Source of the DNA: Faecalicatena fissicatena
GTDB taxonomy: Bacteria > Bacillota > Clostridia > Lachnospirales > Lachnospiraceae
Assembly: GCA_001028025.1 (NCBI GenBank)
Contig: LDAQ01000095.1
Location: forward strand, 1-36,652
Direction: 5' to 3'
Length of the DNA: 36,652 bases
In this document: piece by piece, positions 8,017 through 16,114 of the stretch
Layout: every line of letters starts with the position of its first letter
Position numbering within the stretch: position 1 is the first letter of the stretch
Notes under the pieces: model-generated
Told to the model about the DNA's origin: nothing
Database searches by the model: none
What the model saw: the letters and a program-made list of their open reading frames with translations, nothing else
Program-made: the position numbers and the translations under genes

Positions 8017-8892
8017 TTAATCCAGCATACGTAAATATATAATAAATTGTTTTAAAGGCGGAGTGATTTCTTCGGCTTTATTTTTTATACAGCAAACAGG
8101 AAGCCTGACGGTTGGAAAGAGCGGAATTATGGATATATTTTCACTGTGGAAAGTCTGGAAATTCTTCCTAGGCAGCAGTCCGACACCTTCTCCGATGGCG
8201 ATGGAACTAATGATAGATTCAACCCTTCCGGTCCGCAGGATTTTTGGTGTGATTCCGTTCTTATGAAAAAGCCGGAGGCAGAGCTGATGAACGGAGGTAT
8301 AAGAATTCATCAGAATAAAAGATTCCTGGCCGCATTCTGTAATCGTAATTTTCTCTTTGCCGGCAAACGGATGGTCTGAAGGCACAACAACGACCAGTTC
8401 GTCCTGGGCAATCTCCCAGGTACGATGCTGCGTTTTATCTGCAAGACCTTCACGGGCGATAATGATATCGTATTTTCCCATGGTCAGGCCCGCCAGAAGT
8501 TCGTTCTCTTCCACCTCATCCAGGGAAAGTACGATATCCGGATGAAGCTGACAAAATCCCCGGAAACGGGATGTGAATTTGTACTGGTTCAGAATGGGCA
8601 GTATGCCTATGTTCAGCTTGTGCTGCAGGGACTCCTGGTATATTTTCAGCTGATTCATTAACTGGTGATACTGGGAGATGAGTGACAGGGAATGCTGATA
8701 AAAAAACTGACCGCCATCTGTCAGTTGTGCACTACGTTTACTTCGGTCAAAGAGCTGCACGTCCAGCTCTTTTTCCAGCTTTATAATCTGCTTGGAAAGA
8801 GAGGACTGGGAGATATGTAAGGCTTCTGCCGCATCAAAGAAAGTCTTGTGTTTTACAATCTCAATAAAATAATCCAATTGTTCAAATGTCAT
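8017..8892 (-). CDS. LysR family transcriptional regulator of the decarboxylase operon
   Basis: A 291-residue LysR-type regulator. The N-terminal winged helix (about residues 1-60) has the typical AAEALHISQSSLSKQIIKLEKELDV-like stretch, and the rest is the periplasmic-binding-like effector domain. The start chosen is ATG at 8892 because AAAGGAGGG precedes it by 6 bases; a longer frame to 8955 would add 21 residues of non-LysR sequence and run through the operator. It is divergent from the ubiD operon with 126 bases between the starts, and a perfect dyad lies at 8908-8930. By the usual LysR rule it should activate ubiD in response to an aromatic acid and repress itself; the effector is not known. 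Confidence 0.9.
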   Translation of the reverse strand: MTFEQLDYFIEIVKHKTFFDAAEALHISQSSLSKQIIKLEKELDVQLFDRSKRSAQLTDGGQFFYQHSLSLISQYHQLMNQLKIYQESLQHKLNIGILPILNQYKFTSRFRGFCQLHPDIVLSLDEVEENELLAGLTMGKYDIIIAREGLADKTQHRTWEIAQDELVVVVPSDHPFAGKEKITITECGQESFILMNSYTSVHQLCLRLFHKNGITPKILRTGRVESIISSIAIGEGVGLLPRKNFQTFHSENISIIPLFPTVRLPVCCIKNKAEEITPPLKQFIIYLRMLD

Positions 8893-8907
8893 ATGATCCC
8901 TCCTTTG

Positions 8908-8930
8908 ATTCATTCCATTATGGAATGAAT
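8908..8930. promoter_or_regulatory. LysR operator: perfect 10-bp dyad
   Basis: ATTCATTCCA and TGGAATGAAT are exact inverted repeats around TTA. The dyad centre (8919) lies about 63 bases before the predicted ubiD transcription start, where LysR recognition sites usually sit. It also overlaps the lysR -10 box (ATTATA on the plus strand at 8929-8934), which suits autorepression. Confidence 0.75.
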
Positions 8931-8946
8931 TATAACATAAGTTGAA

Positions 8947-8975
8947 TTGATCCACCAGATAAATAGCATTAAAAT
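8947..8975 (+). promoter_or_regulatory. Promoter of the ubiD-ubiX-lpdD-DUF554 operon
   Basis: TTGATC at 8947-8952 and TAAAAT at 8970-8975 are 17 bases apart. The ubiD ribosome binding site AAAGGAGAG lies about 28 bases on. The weak -35 match fits an activator-dependent promoter. Confidence 0.55.
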
Positions 8976-9018
8976 GAAATCAATTTAAAAGCTATATAAA
9001 AGCAAAGGAGAGAATGAA

Positions 9019-10485
9019 ATGGAGAAAAAAGTAATGGACCTCAGAAGCGCATTGGAATTATTGAGGGAAATGCCCGGACAGCTGATTGAGACGGATGTTC
9101 CTGTGGAGCCGATGGCAGAATTGTCAGGAGTATATCGTCATGTGGGAGCAGGCGGTACGGTAATGAGACCGACCAAGGAGGGCCCTGCAATGATCTTTAA
9201 TAATATCAAAGGTCATCCGGATGCAAGAGTTGCGATTGGAGTTCTGGCAAGCCGTAAGAGGGTAGCGGCACTGTTCGGCTGCAAGCCGGAAGAAGTTGGG
9301 AAAATGTTATACAAAAGCGTAGATAATCCGATTCCTCCGGTGCTGACAAAAGAAGCGCCATTATGCCAGCAGGTAGTGCACAAAGCTGCAGATCCTGATT
9401 TTGATCTTGCAAAACTGGTGCCGGCACCCACTAATACACCAGTCGATGCAGGTCCTTACATAACGCTCGGTATGTGCTATGCAACACATCCGGAAACCGG
9501 ACTGAGTGATGTTACCATCCACCGTCTCTGCATCCAGGGAAAAGATGAACTCTCCATTTTCTTTACACCAGGAGCACGACATATAGGTGCCATGGCAGAG
9601 AAGGCAGAGGAACTGGGACAGAAGCTTCCGATATCCATCAGCATTGGTGTGGATCCGGCCATTGAAATTGGTTCCTGCTTTGAGCCGCCAACAACTCCAA
9701 TGGGTTATGACGAGCTGGCAGTAGCCGGAGCACTGAGGGGAGAAGCCGTAGAATTATGCCAGTGCCTGACCGTAAACGAGAAGGCAATTGCAAATGCAGA
9801 ATATGTAATCGAAGGCGAAATACTTCCGAACGTGCGTGTAAAGGAAGACCAGAACAGTCATACCGGATATGCAATGCCTGAGTTCCCGGGATATACCGGA
9901 CCGGCATGCGATCAGTGCTGGACAATCAAAGTTACTGCTGTGACACACAGAGAGAAACCAATCATGCAGACCTGCATCGGACCAAGCGAGGAACATGTAT
10001 CCATGGCTGGTATTCCAACAGAGGCAAGTATCTATGGCATGGTAGAAAAAGCAATGCCGGGCAAACTCCAGAACGTGTACTGCGCATCAGCAGGCGGCGG
10101 AAAATACATGGCGGTTATGCAGTTTAAGAAAACTGTACCGAGTGATGAAGGAAGACAGAGACAGGCCGCACTGGTTGCATTTACGGCATTTAGTGAACTG
10201 AAGCATATATTCCTTGTAGATGAGGATGTGGACTGCTTTGATATCAATGATGTACTCTGGGCAATGAATACCAGATTCCAGGGTGATGCAGATATCATTA
10301 CCATTCCTGGTGTGAGATGCCATCCGCTGGATCCATCCAATGATCCTGCATGCTCACCAAGTATCAGGAATCATGGAATTGCATGCAAGACTATCTTTGA
10401 CTGCACGGTACCGTTTGACCAGAAAGATAGATTTAAAAGAGCACAGTTTATGGACGTAGATCCGACTCACTGGGTGAAAGACTGA
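9019..10485 (+). CDS. UbiD family prenyl-FMN-dependent decarboxylase (LpdC/YclC type)
   Basis: A 488-residue UbiD-family enzyme that removes or adds CO2 on an aromatic acid using prenylated FMN made by UbiX. The whole chain aligns with the family (for example ASRKRVAALFG near residue 80, NAEYVIEGEI near 257-266). The loop after this, with KEDQNSHTGYAMPEFPGYTG instead of the common EGPFGE...TGYY, and the later CIGPSEEHVSMAGIPTEAS segment, resemble the gallate decarboxylase LpdC of Lactiplantibacillus plantarum as I recall it. Length and gene order (ubiX and an LpdD-like gene following) also agree. A hydroxybenzoate such as gallate, protocatechuate or 4-hydroxybenzoate is therefore the likely substrate; the exact one is not shown. 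RBS AAAGGAGAG. First gene of a four-gene operon. Confidence 0.88.
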   Translation: MEKKVMDLRSALELLREMPGQLIETDVPVEPMAELSGVYRHVGAGGTVMRPTKEGPAMIFNNIKGHPDARVAIGVLASRKRVAALFGCKPEEVGKMLYKSVDNPIPPVLTKEAPLCQQVVHKAADPDFDLAKLVPAPTNTPVDAGPYITLGMCYATHPETGLSDVTIHRLCIQGKDELSIFFTPGARHIGAMAEKAEELGQKLPISISIGVDPAIEIGSCFEPPTTPMGYDELAVAGALRGEAVELCQCLTVNEKAIANAEYVIEGEILPNVRVKEDQNSHTGYAMPEFPGYTGPACDQCWTIKVTAVTHREKPIMQTCIGPSEEHVSMAGIPTEASIYGMVEKAMPGKLQNVYCASAGGGKYMAVMQFKKTVPSDEGRQRQAALVAFTAFSELKHIFLVDEDVDCFDINDVLWAMNTRFQGDADIITIPGVRCHPLDPSNDPACSPSIRNHGIACKTIFDCTVPFDQKDRFKRAQFMDVDPTHWVKD

Positions 10486-10497
10486 GGATTATAAGCG

Positions 10498-11070
10498 ATG
10501 GAAAAGAAGAGGATTATTATAGGAGCCACAGGCGCAAGCGGACTTCCTATTCTGCATACATGCCTGGATTTAATTCGGGATGCCGAGGAGTACGAATCCT
10601 ATCTGATCATGAGTGATTCGGCAAAAATAACGCTGCAGCAGGAAACTTCTTATACAGTAGAAGAAATCTGCCAGAGTGCGGACCATGTTTTAAACATGAC
10701 AGAGATCGGAGCGGCCCCCGCAAGTGGTTCCTTTCATACAGCAGGCATGCTTATTGTTCCCTGCAGTATGAAAACAATAGCAGGAATCCACAGCGGCTAT
10801 GCAGAAAATCTAATTCTTCGGGCAGCAGACGTAACGATAAAAGAACAGAGGCCTCTGGTGCTTGCCGCAAGAGAGACTCCTCTCAGCCAGGTTCATCTGA
10901 GGAATCTTTATGAACTTTCCATGCTGCCGGGGGTGCGGATCATTCCGCCGATGATGACCTTCTATCACAGGCCGGATAATATAGAGGAAATGATCTATCA
11001 TACGGCTGCAAAACTGGTAGAACCATTTGGAATTGAAGCAAAGAGGTATCGAAGATGGAATGGACTGTAA
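10498..11070 (+). CDS. ubiX: UbiX family flavin prenyltransferase
   Basis: Makes the prenylated FMN cofactor for the UbiD partner by joining a dimethylallyl group to FMN. The 190-residue protein starts with IIIGATGASG, the flavin phosphate loop, and has the central PCSMKTIAGIHSGYAENLILRAADV-like stretch, the LAARETPLSQVHLRNLYELS segment and the C-terminal PPMMTFYHRP segment, all standard UbiX features. It begins 12 bases after ubiD ends and overlaps the next gene by 16 bases, so the three are translationally linked. It is likely a soluble dodecamer as in the family. Substrate choice (phosphate or diphosphate prenyl donor) is not readable here. Confidence 0.93.
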   Translation: MEKKRIIIGATGASGLPILHTCLDLIRDAEEYESYLIMSDSAKITLQQETSYTVEEICQSADHVLNMTEIGAAPASGSFHTAGMLIVPCSMKTIAGIHSGYAENLILRAADVTIKEQRPLVLAARETPLSQVHLRNLYELSMLPGVRIIPPMMTFYHRPDNIEEMIYHTAAKLVEPFGIEAKRYRRWNGL

Positions 11071-11429
11071 CATTGTCATTTGCAAAGTTAAAAGTTCAGG
11101 TAAACCGCCTGGGGCAGGACTATAACATCGTCCTGCAGGGCGGTGACAAACCGCATATCGGATGCACGGTACTGTCCGTCCCAAGACCCTCATTGACCGG
11201 GGATGGGAGTATAAGTGCCACATCCTCCACATTGAATGTAACAGGACACAAAGATGATATTCTCTGCCGTTATCTGGCGGAAGAGGTATGCCGGATAAAA
11301 AATGCCGTAACAGTATGCAGCGGGGGATTTCATACGGACGGGATCACAGAAAAACAGATAAAGGAAGTACAGCAGGCTGTGAAAAAAATCGGCGCAGACC
11401 TGATTGAAATAAGAGAGAAAGAGGAGTAA
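11055..11429 (+). CDS. LpdD-like prenylated-flavin chaperone family protein
   Basis: A 124-residue protein of the type encoded third in lpdB/lpdC/lpdD and yclB/yclC/yclD loci, now described as a prenylated-flavin chaperone-like family. It is thought to help deliver or mature prFMN in non-oxidative hydroxyarene decarboxylases. No membrane segment, signal or cysteine cluster is seen; there are short glycine-rich turns (LQGGDKPHIGC, SGGFHTDG). The start overlaps the ubiX end by 16 bases and the stop lies 5 bases before the next gene, so it sits firmly inside the operon. The family call rests on length, position and overall resemblance, not on a defined catalytic motif. Confidence 0.7.
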   Translation: MEWTVTLSFAKLKVQVNRLGQDYNIVLQGGDKPHIGCTVLSVPRPSLTGDGSISATSSTLNVTGHKDDILCRYLAEEVCRIKNAVTVCSGGFHTDGITEKQIKEVQQAVKKIGADLIEIREKEE

Positions 11430-11434
11430 GTGTC

Positions 11435-12166
11435 ATGCCAATAGGAGTAATTATCAATGCATTGTCTGTCGTAATCGGCGGAGTATTAGGAACGGTGCTG
11501 AGCAAAAAACTGTCAGCAGAATTTAAGGCACAGATCACAATGGTGTTCGGTGTGTGTTCCATGGGAATGGGAATCAGCACAATCGGCTTAATGGAAAATA
11601 TGCCCGCGGTAATTTTTGCGATTGTAATCGGAACCGGGCTTGGGCTCGTAATTCATCTTGGAGCCGGAATCAATAAGGGCGCAGCTGGTATGCAGAAGGT
11701 GATCAGTAAATTTGTAAAAGGCTCCAACAGCCAGCTGCCGGAAGAAGAATTCATGAGCACCCTTATTACAATTATTGTACTGTTTTGTGCAAGCGGTACA
11801 GGAATCTATGGATCTATTGTGGCAGGAATGAGCGGAGACCACTCCATTCTGATCTCCAAATCTATTCTGGATTTATTTACAGCAGCTATTTTTGCATGTA
11901 ATCTGGGAGCCGTGGTATCCCTGATCGCAGTGCCTCAGTTTGTGATATTCTGTTTACTGTTCTTCGGAGCAACCGTTATCTTCCCGCTGACTTCACCGGC
12001 CATGATTAATGACTTTAAGGCCTGCGGAGGATTTCTGATGCTGGCAACAGGATTCCGAATGGTAAATATAAAGAAGTTCCCGACAGCGGATATGATACCC
12101 GCGATGATCATTGTAATGCCGTTGTCCTATCTATGGGTGACGTATATCATGCCGCTTGTTTCGTAA
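11435..12166 (+). CDS. DUF554 family integral membrane protein
   Basis: A 243-residue very hydrophobic protein of the DUF554 (YdfK/YqgA-like) family with about six or seven membrane helices. The opening PIGVIINALSVVIGGVLG and the repeated GLGLVIHLGAGI and GFLMLATGFRM segments are typical. The function of the family is not known; transport is often suggested. Here it starts 5 bases after the LpdD-like gene and is the last gene of the aromatic-acid decarboxylase operon, before a strong hairpin. That place suggests it moves the aromatic substrate or product across the membrane, but this is inference from context only. Confidence 0.85.
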   Translation: MPIGVIINALSVVIGGVLGTVLSKKLSAEFKAQITMVFGVCSMGMGISTIGLMENMPAVIFAIVIGTGLGLVIHLGAGINKGAAGMQKVISKFVKGSNSQLPEEEFMSTLITIIVLFCASGTGIYGSIVAGMSGDHSILISKSILDLFTAAIFACNLGAVVSLIAVPQFVIFCLLFFGATVIFPLTSPAMINDFKACGGFLMLATGFRMVNIKKFPTADMIPAMIIVMPLSYLWVTYIMPLVS

Positions 12167-12254
12167 ATATATAGTCACCACAGATATGACGCTATGGAAT
12201 TTCCTGTAAAATAAAATCGTAGACATTTCAACAAAAATGTATATTCATTAAATG

Positions 12255-12291
12255 AGAGTTCTTCTATAATAAAGTATTATAGGAGAACTCT
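12255..12291 (+). terminator. Terminator of the decarboxylase operon
   Basis: AGAGTTCTTCTATAATA pairs with TATTATAGGAGAACTCT (one T-G pair) around a 3-base loop, a very stable 17-bp stem followed by TCATTGTTT. It lies 90 bases after DUF554. Confidence 0.7.
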
Positions 12292-12504
12292 TCATTGTTT
12301 GAAAATGGAATTGCGGAGTGAATAAAGGGTATCAAAAAGGCAGGAAGTGAACATAATCTGCCTGAAACTTTATGTTTTAATGACATGCTAATGGAGGAGA
12401 TTTGACAATATTTACGGAAAAAGCGGAAAGTACAGCATAGACGAATGAGCGTAGTACAGTTTATAATGTGATTTACAAGCAATCGTTTATGGAGGAAGAA
12501 GAAT
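12292..12504. other. Intergenic stretch before the HAD gene
   Basis: No gene is seen. TTGACA occurs at about 12403 without a good -10 partner, and TATAAT occurs at about 12462, so the HAD gene promoter is probably here but cannot be fixed. A minus-strand frame over 12264-12482 lacks a ribosome binding site and is not credible. Confidence 0.4.
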
Positions 12505-13215
12505 ATGGATGCACTTTTGTTAGATGTGGATGATACTCTGTATGACCAGCTGAAACCATTTGAGGCGGCATATGAGGATTTGTTTGCAGATCAATACAGA
12601 ATTTCCGTGGAGCAGTTATTTTTTCTGAGCAGAAAATACAGCGATGAAGCTTTTGAACAGTCTCAGAGTGGCGAGATCACGATGGACGAGATGTACATAT
12701 ACAGAATACAAAAGGCTTTTCAGGAGCTTCACATAGAGATCTCTTCTTCCCAGGCGCTGGAATTTCAGCATCGGTATGCCGGGTATCAGAAGACAATCGG
12801 GGTCTCTGATCTAATGAAGGAGATCCTGTCTTTTTGCAAGGGAAGGGTCCGGATGGGAATTATAACAAATGGTGCAGCAGAGCATCAGAAGCGGAAAATA
12901 GAGCAGCTTCAGATAAGGCAGTGGATTCCCACGGAAGACATTTTTGTGTCGGAGGAAATGGGAATGGCCAAACCAGATAAACAGATTTTCCGGAAAGCCT
13001 GTGAACGGATGGGCGTGGAACCGGACGATGTCTGGTATGTGGGAGATTCCTATCTGAATGATGTGGAAGGGGCGAAGAATGCCGGGCTGCATTCTATATG
13101 GATCAGGCGCAGAAGCAACGGGCAGCCGGCGGGAAGCGTCCGCCCGGATTACTGTGTGGGGACGGAGGAAGAACTGTTTCTTTTGTTAAGAGAGCTTCTG
13201 ACTGACAAAAAATAA
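12505..13215 (+). CDS. HAD superfamily hydrolase (YjjG-like nucleotidase type)
   Basis: A 236-residue HAD subfamily IA phosphatase. Motif I is LLLDVDDTLYD (residues 4-14, nucleophile Asp8, acid Asp10), motif II is IITNGA, the motif III lysine is in MAKPDKQIF, and motif IV is VGDSYLNDVEGA. An alpha-helical cap (about residues 15-90) lies between motifs I and II. Layout and length resemble pyrimidine 5-prime-nucleotidase YjjG and house-cleaning nucleotidases, but the true substrate is not readable. GGAGGAAG precedes the ATG. The gene stands alone. Likely cytoplasmic. Confidence 0.88.
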   Translation: MDALLLDVDDTLYDQLKPFEAAYEDLFADQYRISVEQLFFLSRKYSDEAFEQSQSGEITMDEMYIYRIQKAFQELHIEISSSQALEFQHRYAGYQKTIGVSDLMKEILSFCKGRVRMGIITNGAAEHQKRKIEQLQIRQWIPTEDIFVSEEMGMAKPDKQIFRKACERMGVEPDDVWYVGDSYLNDVEGAKNAGLHSIWIRRRSNGQPAGSVRPDYCVGTEEELFLLLRELLTDKK

Positions 13216-13302
13216 AGTACATCTGTCATCTGGATTGATGAAAAAAACCTTCTGTTCCGGGATGATGTACACGGGGAACAAAAGGCCTGATTGTGAAAGC
13301 CG

Positions 13303-13464
13303 CTATAGAATAATATACAGTACCAGAAGAAGTGCGCTGGTGATTACAAAAGGCTTCTGGAGTTTTTGGGCAATTCTGTTTGCTTTTGGATTCGAGATCC
13401 AGAAAAGCGTCATGTAGATGACGGAACAGATTAATGCCACGATTAATACCATATTTTTTAACAT
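13303..13464 (-). CDS. Small membrane protein, 53 residues, two membrane helices
   Basis: This frame is below usual length cut-offs but looks real. It starts ATG at 13464 with GGGAGG 8 bases upstream and ends TAG at 13303. The product opens MLKNMVLIVALICSVIYM, a membrane helix, then has a polar turn (NPKANRIAQKLQKP) and a second helix (VITSALLLVLYIIL) running to the stop. A TATAAT on the minus strand near 13506-13511 could be its -10 box. Convergent with the HAD gene. I do not recognise the family. The N-in hairpin shape is common to small regulators of membrane enzymes, but no partner is evident besides the nearby BlaR1 gene. Confidence 0.65.
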   Translation of the reverse strand: MLKNMVLIVALICSVIYMTLFWISNPKANRIAQKLQKPFVITSALLLVLYIIL

Positions 13465-13656
13465 TTACGTGTCCTCCCATACAATTAACATACCATCTCT
13501 ATTATAATCAATCGGGAGGAAGAAATCTACTTATATTTTATTCCATTTAAAGAGCTGTTTATAGAGCGGGGATGCTTGCAAGGAGTTTTGGCCACGGAAC
13601 GATTGAGGGGGAACATTTACTGTTCTCCTCATCCCATTATTAAACCGCTACCGGGA

Positions 13657-15468
13657 CTAAAGCCCGTGATCTGGGTCCAGTATGTTCAGGGCAATCTCTG
13701 CCGCTTTACTGCCGGCTGCATCCTTTTCGCCCTGTATGTTCACTGTAAAGAATGAAACATGGCCGGGCTGGCTGATATACCCTGTAAACCATCCGTTGAC
13801 TTCCCGGCCGTCTACGGCTCCGGTACCGGTTTTTCCATACAGGGAAGTCTGCCCGTTGGAGGAAAGGTACATGGCATCTTTTACTGCCTGTATATTTTGC
13901 GGTTCAAAGCCGAATTCGTTGTAATATAATTTCTTCAAAAGTTTTGTCTGTTCTATGGGGGATATCTTCAGTGAAGATTCCATCCAGTAGGAATCAGGAT
14001 TTCCGCTTACATCTTCATTGCCGTATCCAATTTCATGAAAATAATCTTTGACAGCCGCCGTGCCGGCCTGACGGTCAATAGACTGAAAATACCAGTTTAC
14101 GGAGTTCTGCATCGCTGAGTTCAGGTTCTGATCTGCATTCCATGCATCAAAAGGCTGCTCTGTGCCGTCCCAGGCCATCTGTGACTGTGCCGGAGTGATG
14201 ATTCCGGATTCCAACCCAAGGAGAGCATCATATATTTTGTACGTGGAGTTGGGAGATACTCTGCGTGAGGCCAGCTCCTGATTGTAGATCTGCCAGCTGT
14301 CTGTCTTTGTGTCAAACAAGACAAAGCTGCCTTCATACCCATCGAAACTTGAGGCGAGATCGATATAAGTTACGTTTTCTTCCGGATCCGGGTAAGCCCC
14401 CTGTTTCGCCACATCCGCCCGAATTGAAAGAACCGGGGAGAGGCCAAGCAGAACAAATGTCAGCAGAAGACACAGCAACGTTCCTCTCAGCCTGCGCAAG
14501 CGGGATTGGGGGCGGTAAGCAGCAATATGCAGGATTCTTTTTGTTATCTGTTTTTTACTTCCGGCCATGGGGGCGGAGAATGAGAGCGGCACAGAGGAAA
14601 TTTTGGCTGCAAGACTGATCAGGGTATTGCCGTACCTGGTATATTCCTCTTCAGTAAGCATCTGCAGAACCGAGGCATCACAGGCGATCTCGCGGTCACA
14701 CTGCATTTTCTGCATGGCGGTCCAGACGAGCGGATTTAACCAGTATATGATTTTTGCCAGATTCATGAGGTGATTCGCAGCGGCATCCGCGTGGCGGTAA
14801 TGCTGCAATTCGTGCAAAAGCATATAATGTAGCTCCGTTTCAGTCACTCTGCCGCCGTGAAAATCCGAGATCAGATGATGGGGAAGGTAAATGCGGGGAC
14901 GGATCAGGCCTGCCGTAGCAGGGGAACTTAAATATGCCGTACTGAAAACAGGAGGAGCTTTCTTTAAATGCATTTCTCTGACACAGTTAAGATAGAGTGT
15001 TCTGATGGTTTCGCTCTGGAGCGGCAGGGCGGTCCGTTCCAGCCGGCGAAGCTGTATCCGGGAATGCAGGAAATATAGGGATAATGCCATAATTCCGACA
15101 ACCCAAATGACCAGCAAAATACTGGACAGAACGGAGGGGCTGTTATGTACAGCGGACATAGCAAAATCATTCATCCAGCCTGCTGTGCTGGCAGCGGATG
15201 TTCCGGTGCCTGCAGCAGAGGATGTGCTGCCTGTTCCCGTAAAGGAAGAGGAAGAAACGCGGCCAAGCAGGGAGAAAAACCTTTGGGAACTATCTGGAAA
15301 AGACGGCAGAAAAGGCACGAGGAAGAGCACATGAAGGATAAACCAGAGGTTATACTGCATACGGGCAGACAAGTGCTTTCGGAGAAGCCATTTGGCTGTG
15401 AGCATGAAACAAATAAAAATTGCAATAAAAAAATTGCAGATAAAAAATCGGGTGAAAAAGCCGGTCAA
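13657..15468 (-). CDS. blaR1: BlaR1-type beta-lactam sensor / signal transducer
   Basis: A 603-residue membrane sensor that binds a beta-lactam outside the cell and then cleaves or triggers cleavage of the BlaI repressor inside. Numbering from the chosen start, an N-terminal membrane bundle leads to the M56 protease domain with HELQH at 219-223. A further membrane helix (about 329-347) precedes the external penicillin-binding domain, with STYK (408-411, catalytic Ser), SVN (456-458), YGN (482-484) and KTGTG (546-550). Start is TTG at 15468, 6 bases after AAAGGAGGAG and one base after the blaI stop, so it is translationally coupled. A Ser/Thr/Gly/Ala-rich loop (about residues 70-98) is unusual. 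No beta-lactamase gene is adjacent, so the regulated target lies elsewhere or is this operon itself. Confidence 0.92.
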   Translation of the reverse strand: MTGFFTRFFICNFFIAIFICFMLTAKWLLRKHLSARMQYNLWFILHVLFLVPFLPSFPDSSQRFFSLLGRVSSSSFTGTGSTSSAAGTGTSAASTAGWMNDFAMSAVHNSPSVLSSILLVIWVVGIMALSLYFLHSRIQLRRLERTALPLQSETIRTLYLNCVREMHLKKAPPVFSTAYLSSPATAGLIRPRIYLPHHLISDFHGGRVTETELHYMLLHELQHYRHADAAANHLMNLAKIIYWLNPLVWTAMQKMQCDREIACDASVLQMLTEEEYTRYGNTLISLAAKISSVPLSFSAPMAGSKKQITKRILHIAAYRPQSRLRRLRGTLLCLLLTFVLLGLSPVLSIRADVAKQGAYPDPEENVTYIDLASSFDGYEGSFVLFDTKTDSWQIYNQELASRRVSPNSTYKIYDALLGLESGIITPAQSQMAWDGTEQPFDAWNADQNLNSAMQNSVNWYFQSIDRQAGTAAVKDYFHEIGYGNEDVSGNPDSYWMESSLKISPIEQTKLLKKLYYNEFGFEPQNIQAVKDAMYLSSNGQTSLYGKTGTGAVDGREVNGWFTGYISQPGHVSFFTVNIQGEKDAAGSKAAEIALNILDPDHGL

Positions 15469-15469
15469 A

Positions 15470-15856
15470 TCAGTCTCCTCCTTTTGTGGATTGGCCGGAG
15501 AGCAGGCTGCGCAGTGCATCAATATCGGACTCGGTTAATTTATCGTGTTCCAGATAGGAGGATACCATGGCAGTAATGTCTCCATTATAATAACGTTTCA
15601 GAAAAGAGCTGCTTTTCTGATTTATAAAGTCTTCTTCCATTACAAGCGGGGTATAGATAAATACCCTGCCTTTCTTCTCGTAAGCCAGCGCGCCTTTGTT
15701 TACGAGACGCTTCAGTAAAGTCTGTATTGTCTTGGGGCTCCAGCTGGTGCGCGCAGTCAAATTGTCTGTTACTTCATTTGTGCTGATTGGTGCATGTTTC
15801 CATACGACCTTCATTACTTCATATTCAGCTTCTGAAATCTGAGGCAGTGCTGTCAT
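15470..15856 (-). CDS. blaI: BlaI/MecI family repressor
   Basis: A 128-residue winged-helix repressor of the BlaI/MecI/CopY family. The helix-turn-helix spans about residues 5-75 (ISEAEYEVMKVVWKHAPIST, then SPKTIQTLLKRLVNKGAL), and the C-terminal helices (about 85-125) form the dimer arm that BlaR1 signalling inactivates. AAGGGGG precedes the ATG. It is the first gene of the blaI-blaR1 operon. Its own promoter at 15896-15924 carries a TTACATACGTAA dyad at the transcription start, so autorepression is expected. The gene appears intact. Confidence 0.93.
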   Translation of the reverse strand: MTALPQISEAEYEVMKVVWKHAPISTNEVTDNLTARTSWSPKTIQTLLKRLVNKGALAYEKKGRVFIYTPLVMEEDFINQKSSSFLKRYYNGDITAMVSSYLEHDKLTESDIDALRSLLSGQSTKGGD

Positions 15857-15876
15857 TTCAAAATCCCCCTTAAATC

Positions 15877-15888
15877 TTACGTATGTAA
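15877..15888. promoter_or_regulatory. BlaI-type operator
   Basis: TTACGTATGTAA on the plus strand (TTACATACGTAA on the minus strand) is a dyad close to the TACA-N2-TGTA core of known BlaI/MecI operators. It covers the expected transcription start of blaI. Confidence 0.65.
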
Positions 15889-15895
15889 TATAGAT

Positions 15896-15924
15896 ATTAT
15901 AGCTCCTGGGGATTTGCCTGTCAA
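15896..15924 (-). promoter_or_regulatory. Promoter of blaI-blaR1
   Basis: On the minus strand a consensus TTGACA (15924-15919) and a consensus TATAAT (15901-15896) are 17 bases apart, a near-ideal promoter that would need tight repression. Confidence 0.85.
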
Positions 15925-16114
15925 ATCGGATAAATCCGACTGGAATATGGGGTTTTACTGCAGCACGCTATCTTGTGGAACCTATCTTGCAAAAACGTAA
16001 GGTTAAAATGACTGAATGAAAGCTTCGTGCAAGGCTTTCACAAATCCACTGTGATAGAATAAATATATAATAAGGCGCGGCAATTTTTTTCTATTTGACA
16101 GGAGGCAGACATTT

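Noticed and set aside
13226..13480. 84-codon minus-strand frame
   Set aside because: The 53-residue frame in another phase has a proper ribosome binding site and membrane-helix design; this one does not.
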